The notes under the pieces were generated by a model. It was not told the origin of the DNA, made no database searches, and saw only the letters and a program-made list of their open reading frames with translations. A program made the translations under genes and the position numbers. A stretch of 7,291 bases of DNA, from assembly GCA_026398675.1 (NCBI GenBank), contig JAPLSK010000236.1:1-7291 (forward strand). The letters are read 5' to 3'. The first letter of the stretch is position 1. The number at the start of each line of letters is the position of its first letter. This DNA comes from a bacterium (lineage in GTDB: Bacteria; RBG-13-66-14). Shown here in pieces: positions 5,765 to 7,291 of the stretch.

Positions 5765-6721
5765 ATGACCGCCGGCTCATGGATATATATCGGCACGCAG
5801 TGCATCCGCGGGATAACGCCGGACGTTCTCACCGACCAGACCTCGGCCCACGACGAGCTCTCGGGCTACGTACCGAACGGGATGCCGCTCGCGGATGCCC
5901 TGGCCCTCAGGAAGAAAGACCCGGCGGAGTACAAGCGGCGCTCGTTGGAGGCCATGGTCGTCCACATGAACGCCATGCTGGCGATGCAAAAAGCGGGCGC
6001 GGCGGCCTTCGATTACGGCAACAACATCCGCGGCCAGACGGTGGACCGGGGCGCGCCCGAGGCCTTCTCCATCGTCGGCTTCGTCCCGCTCTACATCCGA
6101 CCGCTCTTCTGCGACGGCAAGGGCCCCTTCCGCTGGGCGGCGCTCTCCGGCGACCCCGCCGACATCCACGCCACCGACGAGGCGGTCCTGCGCCTCTTCC
6201 CGGAGGACGAGGCCCTGGCCCGCTGGATTAAGAAGGCTCGGGAAAAGGTCCGGTTCCAGGGGCTGCCCTGCCGCATCTGCTGGCTGGGGTACGGCGAACG
6301 GGAAAAATTCGGCCTGGAGATAAACCGCATGGTGCGCACGGGCGAGATCAAGGCCCCCGTCGTCATCGGACGCGACCACCTGGACTGCGGCTCCGTGGCC
6401 AGCCCCAACCGCGAGACCGAGGGCATGGCCGACGGCTCCGACGCGGTGAGCGACTGGGCCTTCCTGAACGCCATGCTCAACGCCGTGGGCGGGGCGAGCT
6501 GGGTCAGCGTCCACCACGGCGGCGGGGTGGGCATGGGCTACTCCCAGCACGCCGGCATGGTCATCGTCGCCGACGGTACGCCGGGAATGGATAAACGGCT
6601 CAGCCGCGTGCTGACGACGGACCCCGGATTAGGGATAGTCCGCCACGCCGACGCCGGCTACCCGCGGGCCATCGAAAACGCGAAAAAATTCGGCATCAAG
6701 ATGCCGATGCTGGGCGACTGA
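5765..6721 (+). CDS. C-terminal urocanase fragment (318 aa), possibly reinitiated
   Basis: This segment opens at the Met of GQMTAGSW, two codons after the TAA. AAGG, formed by the stop codon and the next two bases (5757-5760), lies four bases upstream of ATG 5765, so translational reinitiation is possible. It contains the 108-residue excision at about 5801-5812, then the conserved later part of urocanase: VTDQTSAHD-like LTDQTSAHD, DYGNNIR, FVPLYIRPLFC, FQGLPCRICW, VIGRDHLDCGSVASPNRE, SDAVSDW and VHHGGGVGMGYSQHAGM, ending near RHADAGY as the family does. The TGA at 6719-6721 is one base from the next ATG. Confidence 0.65.
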   Translation: MTAGSWIYIGTQCIRGITPDVLTDQTSAHDELSGYVPNGMPLADALALRKKDPAEYKRRSLEAMVVHMNAMLAMQKAGAAAFDYGNNIRGQTVDRGAPEAFSIVGFVPLYIRPLFCDGKGPFRWAALSGDPADIHATDEAVLRLFPEDEALARWIKKAREKVRFQGLPCRICWLGYGEREKFGLEINRMVRTGEIKAPVVIGRDHLDCGSVASPNRETEGMADGSDAVSDWAFLNAMLNAVGGASWVSVHHGGGVGMGYSQHAGMVIVADGTPGMDKRLSRVLTTDPGLGIVRHADAGYPRAIENAKKFGIKMPMLGD

Positions 6722-6722
6722 C

Positions 6723-6935
6723 ATGGGGATAACCCGAGACATGCCCGTGGAGCGGCTTCTGGAAGAGCGCCCGGCGGCCGCCGACTGGCTTCTAGCGCGG
6801 GGAATCGTCTGCATGCGCTGCGGCGAGCCCTTCTGGGGCACCCTGGCCGAGCTTCTGTGCAACAGAGAAAACTCGGCGGCGGACGTGAAGAAAATCGTCG
6901 CCGACCTGAACGCCTTCTTGAAAAAGGGGGAGTGA
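6723..6935 (+). CDS. DUF1858-type redox-disulfide (CxxC) mini-protein A
   Basis: This 70-residue cytosolic protein matches the DUF1858 / hybrid-cluster-protein-associated redox disulfide pattern: an opening GITRDMPVERLLEERP, an A-A-D-W-L-L helix, G-I-V-C-M-R-C (Cys30 and Cys33), a TLAELL helix, and a closing helix with DLNAFLKK. The CxxC pair sits where family members usually carry CxGC. An additional Cys46 is not shared with the second copy. No enzymatic role is established for the family; a redox or metal-binding accessory role is inferred from the CxxC. ATG 6723 is separated by one base from the urocanase TGA and its ribosome binding site is weak (GGGCG), suggesting coupled translation. 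Its stop overlaps the next start (TGATG). It is intact, unlike the gene before it. Confidence 0.85.
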   Translation: MGITRDMPVERLLEERPAAADWLLARGIVCMRCGEPFWGTLAELLCNRENSAADVKKIVADLNAFLKKGE

Positions 6936-7144
6936 TGGTAACCAAGGACACGCCGGTCAAGACCGTCCTCGCGGAGCACCCCAAGGCCGCCGACTGGTTC
7001 CAGCAGCGCGGCATCCTCTGCCTGCGCTGCAACGAGGTCTTTCCAGGCTCCGTGGGCGAGCTCCTGGCGACGAAACGCTACCGGGAGAGCCAGATCGAGG
7101 AGATAATCGGCTGGCTCAATGGGTATCTGGAGGAGAACGTATAG
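6935..7144 (+). CDS. DUF1858-type redox-disulfide (CxxC) mini-protein B
   Basis: This 69-residue protein is a tandem paralogue of the preceding gene. Shared positions are the opening T-[RK]-D-x-P-V, P-x-A-A-D-W, RGI-x-C-x-RC-x-E-x-F-x-G and ELL, and a closing LN-x-[FY]-L. The Cys pair is at 29 and 32. ATG 6935 overlaps the upstream TGA and follows AGGGGGAG, a strong ribosome binding site, so it is expected to be well translated. A longer frame from ATG 6857 overlaps the first copy in another frame and adds only basic, non-family residues, so it was rejected. The stop is TAG, 17 bases before a terminator. The substrate or partner is unknown; two copies with slightly different CxxC environments could form a heterodimer or serve different partners. 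Confidence 0.85.
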   Translation: MVTKDTPVKTVLAEHPKAADWFQQRGILCLRCNEVFPGSVGELLATKRYRESQIEEIIGWLNGYLEENV

Positions 7145-7161
7145 CAGCCTCGCGGGTAATG

Positions 7162-7190
7162 AAAAAGGGCGGCCGACCCGCCTTTTTTTT
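7162..7190. terminator. rho-independent terminator, likely bidirectional
   Basis: An 11-pair stem (7162-7172 with 7178-7188, one G-T wobble) surrounds a 5-base loop and ends in eight T on the plus strand. It closes the urocanase-DUF1858 block 17 bases after the last stop. On the minus strand the same hairpin is followed by five T and lies 15 bases past the dtd stop, so it can serve both convergent genes. Confidence 0.85.
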
Positions 7191-7205
7191 CGTTTAACGC
7201 CAATC

Positions 7206-7291
7206 CTACTCCCGGTGCCCCCGCTCCAGGATGAGCGTGACCGGGCCGTCGTTCGTAAGGCCCAGGCGCATGTGGGCGCCGAAGATGCCCT
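7206..7291 (-). CDS. dtd: D-aminoacyl-tRNA deacylase, C-terminal 27 residues (gene continues off right edge)
   Basis: Only the end of the gene is present: GIFGAHMRLGLTNDGPVTLILE, then RGHRE and TAG. The FGA-x-M-x-x-x-L-x-NDGPVT block is diagnostic of Dtd, which hydrolyses D-amino acids wrongly attached to tRNA. The Asn-Asp-Gly-Pro-Val-Thr segment is close to the Gly-cisPro-type selectivity region of the dimeric enzyme's active site. Its length after NDGPVT fits the family, so the terminus looks natural. It converges with the DUF1858 genes and shares the terminator between them. Confidence 0.88.
   Translation of the reverse strand, partial: GIFGAHMRLGLTNDGPVTLILERGHRE

Larger units (their letters stand above)
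5393..6721 (+). pseudogene. hutU: urocanate hydratase (urocanase) remnant: in-frame TAA plus excised NAD-binding segment
   Basis: Urocanase (EC 4.2.1.49) is a cytosolic histidine-degradation enzyme that hydrates urocanate to imidazolonepropionate using bound NAD+. This frame has 443 codons; intact enzymes have about 550. Clear family blocks are NNLDP (29-33), YGGSGKAARNW (45-55), ETLLVQSGKPVGVF, ANSNLVPRWATWEHF, GQMTAGSWIYIGTQ, QTSAHD (149-154), FDYGNNIR, YIRPLFC, PCRICW with the active-site Cys at 296, GRDHLDCGSV, and HHGGGVGMG (374-382). There are two defects. Codon 122 is TAA where the family has Tyr in MYGQM. Between IGTQ (ends 136) and QTSAH only 12 residues remain, where Pseudomonas putida HutU has about 120. 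That loses the GMGG NAD+ loop and the adjacent Glu, Arg and Asn-Ala NAD contacts. Start ATG 5393 has GAGGA six bases upstream. The product is almost certainly not a normal urocanase. No other hut gene is in the window. Confidence 0.85.

Noticed and set aside
5777..6550. 257-codon minus-strand open frame opposite hutU
   Set aside because: It is an antisense shadow of strongly conserved urocanase codons, rich in His, Ala, Val and Gly without domain structure.
6857..6934. Longer start for the second DUF1858 protein
   Set aside because: The extension overlaps the first copy in another frame; ATG 6935 has a strong ribosome binding site and gives the expected family length.
1..7291. CRISPR arrays, insertion sequences, tRNA or rRNA genes
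   Set aside because: No spaced repeat array, transposase motif, terminal inverted repeats or RNA-gene signature was seen on either strand.

Overview
The window is bacterial DNA: high in GC, densely packed, with rho-independent terminators and Shine-Dalgarno starts. It holds two gene blocks separated by a short divergent intergenic region at about 5249-5392. The gene mix suggests an uncultivated, Gram-negative-like candidate-phylum bacterium: an OFA-type MFS transporter, two polytopic GT-C-like membrane proteins, a small secreted jelly-roll-type protein, a urocanase remnant, a pair of DUF1858 redox-disulfide proteins and D-aminoacyl-tRNA deacylase. I cannot assign a phylum from the sequence alone.

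Minus-strand block, read from right to left. A small secreted protein (5248-4664) has its own promoter and a terminator at 4648-4620. After a 232-base gap come two paralogous GT-C glycosyltransferase-like membrane proteins. GT-C2 (4419-2650) is interrupted by an in-frame TAG at 3136-3138. GT-C1 (2556-922) is intact. They are followed by an OFA-family MFS transporter (832 to beyond base 1). The three membrane genes are 93 and 89 bases apart and may form one transcription unit.

Plus-strand block. A urocanate hydratase (hutU) remnant runs 5393-6721. It carries a TAA exactly where the family has a conserved Tyr, and it lacks about 108 residues that form the NAD+-binding core of the Rossmann-like domain. 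The rest of the protein is strikingly well conserved. Two tandem DUF1858 CxxC mini-proteins follow (6723-6935 and 6935-7144) with translational-coupling spacing, then a strong terminator at 7162-7190. A convergent minus-strand gene, the C-terminal end of dtd, enters from the right edge (7206 onward).

The main things to re-examine are the cleanly excised urocanase, the single-codon interruption of GT-C2 with conserved sequence on both sides, the doubled DUF1858 proteins attached to the urocanase remnant, and a 30-base perfect identity between the two GT-C paralogues over their TRPD motif. A genuinely new system is not demonstrated. The two interrupted genes may reflect pseudogenization or sequencing and assembly errors, and this must be settled first.
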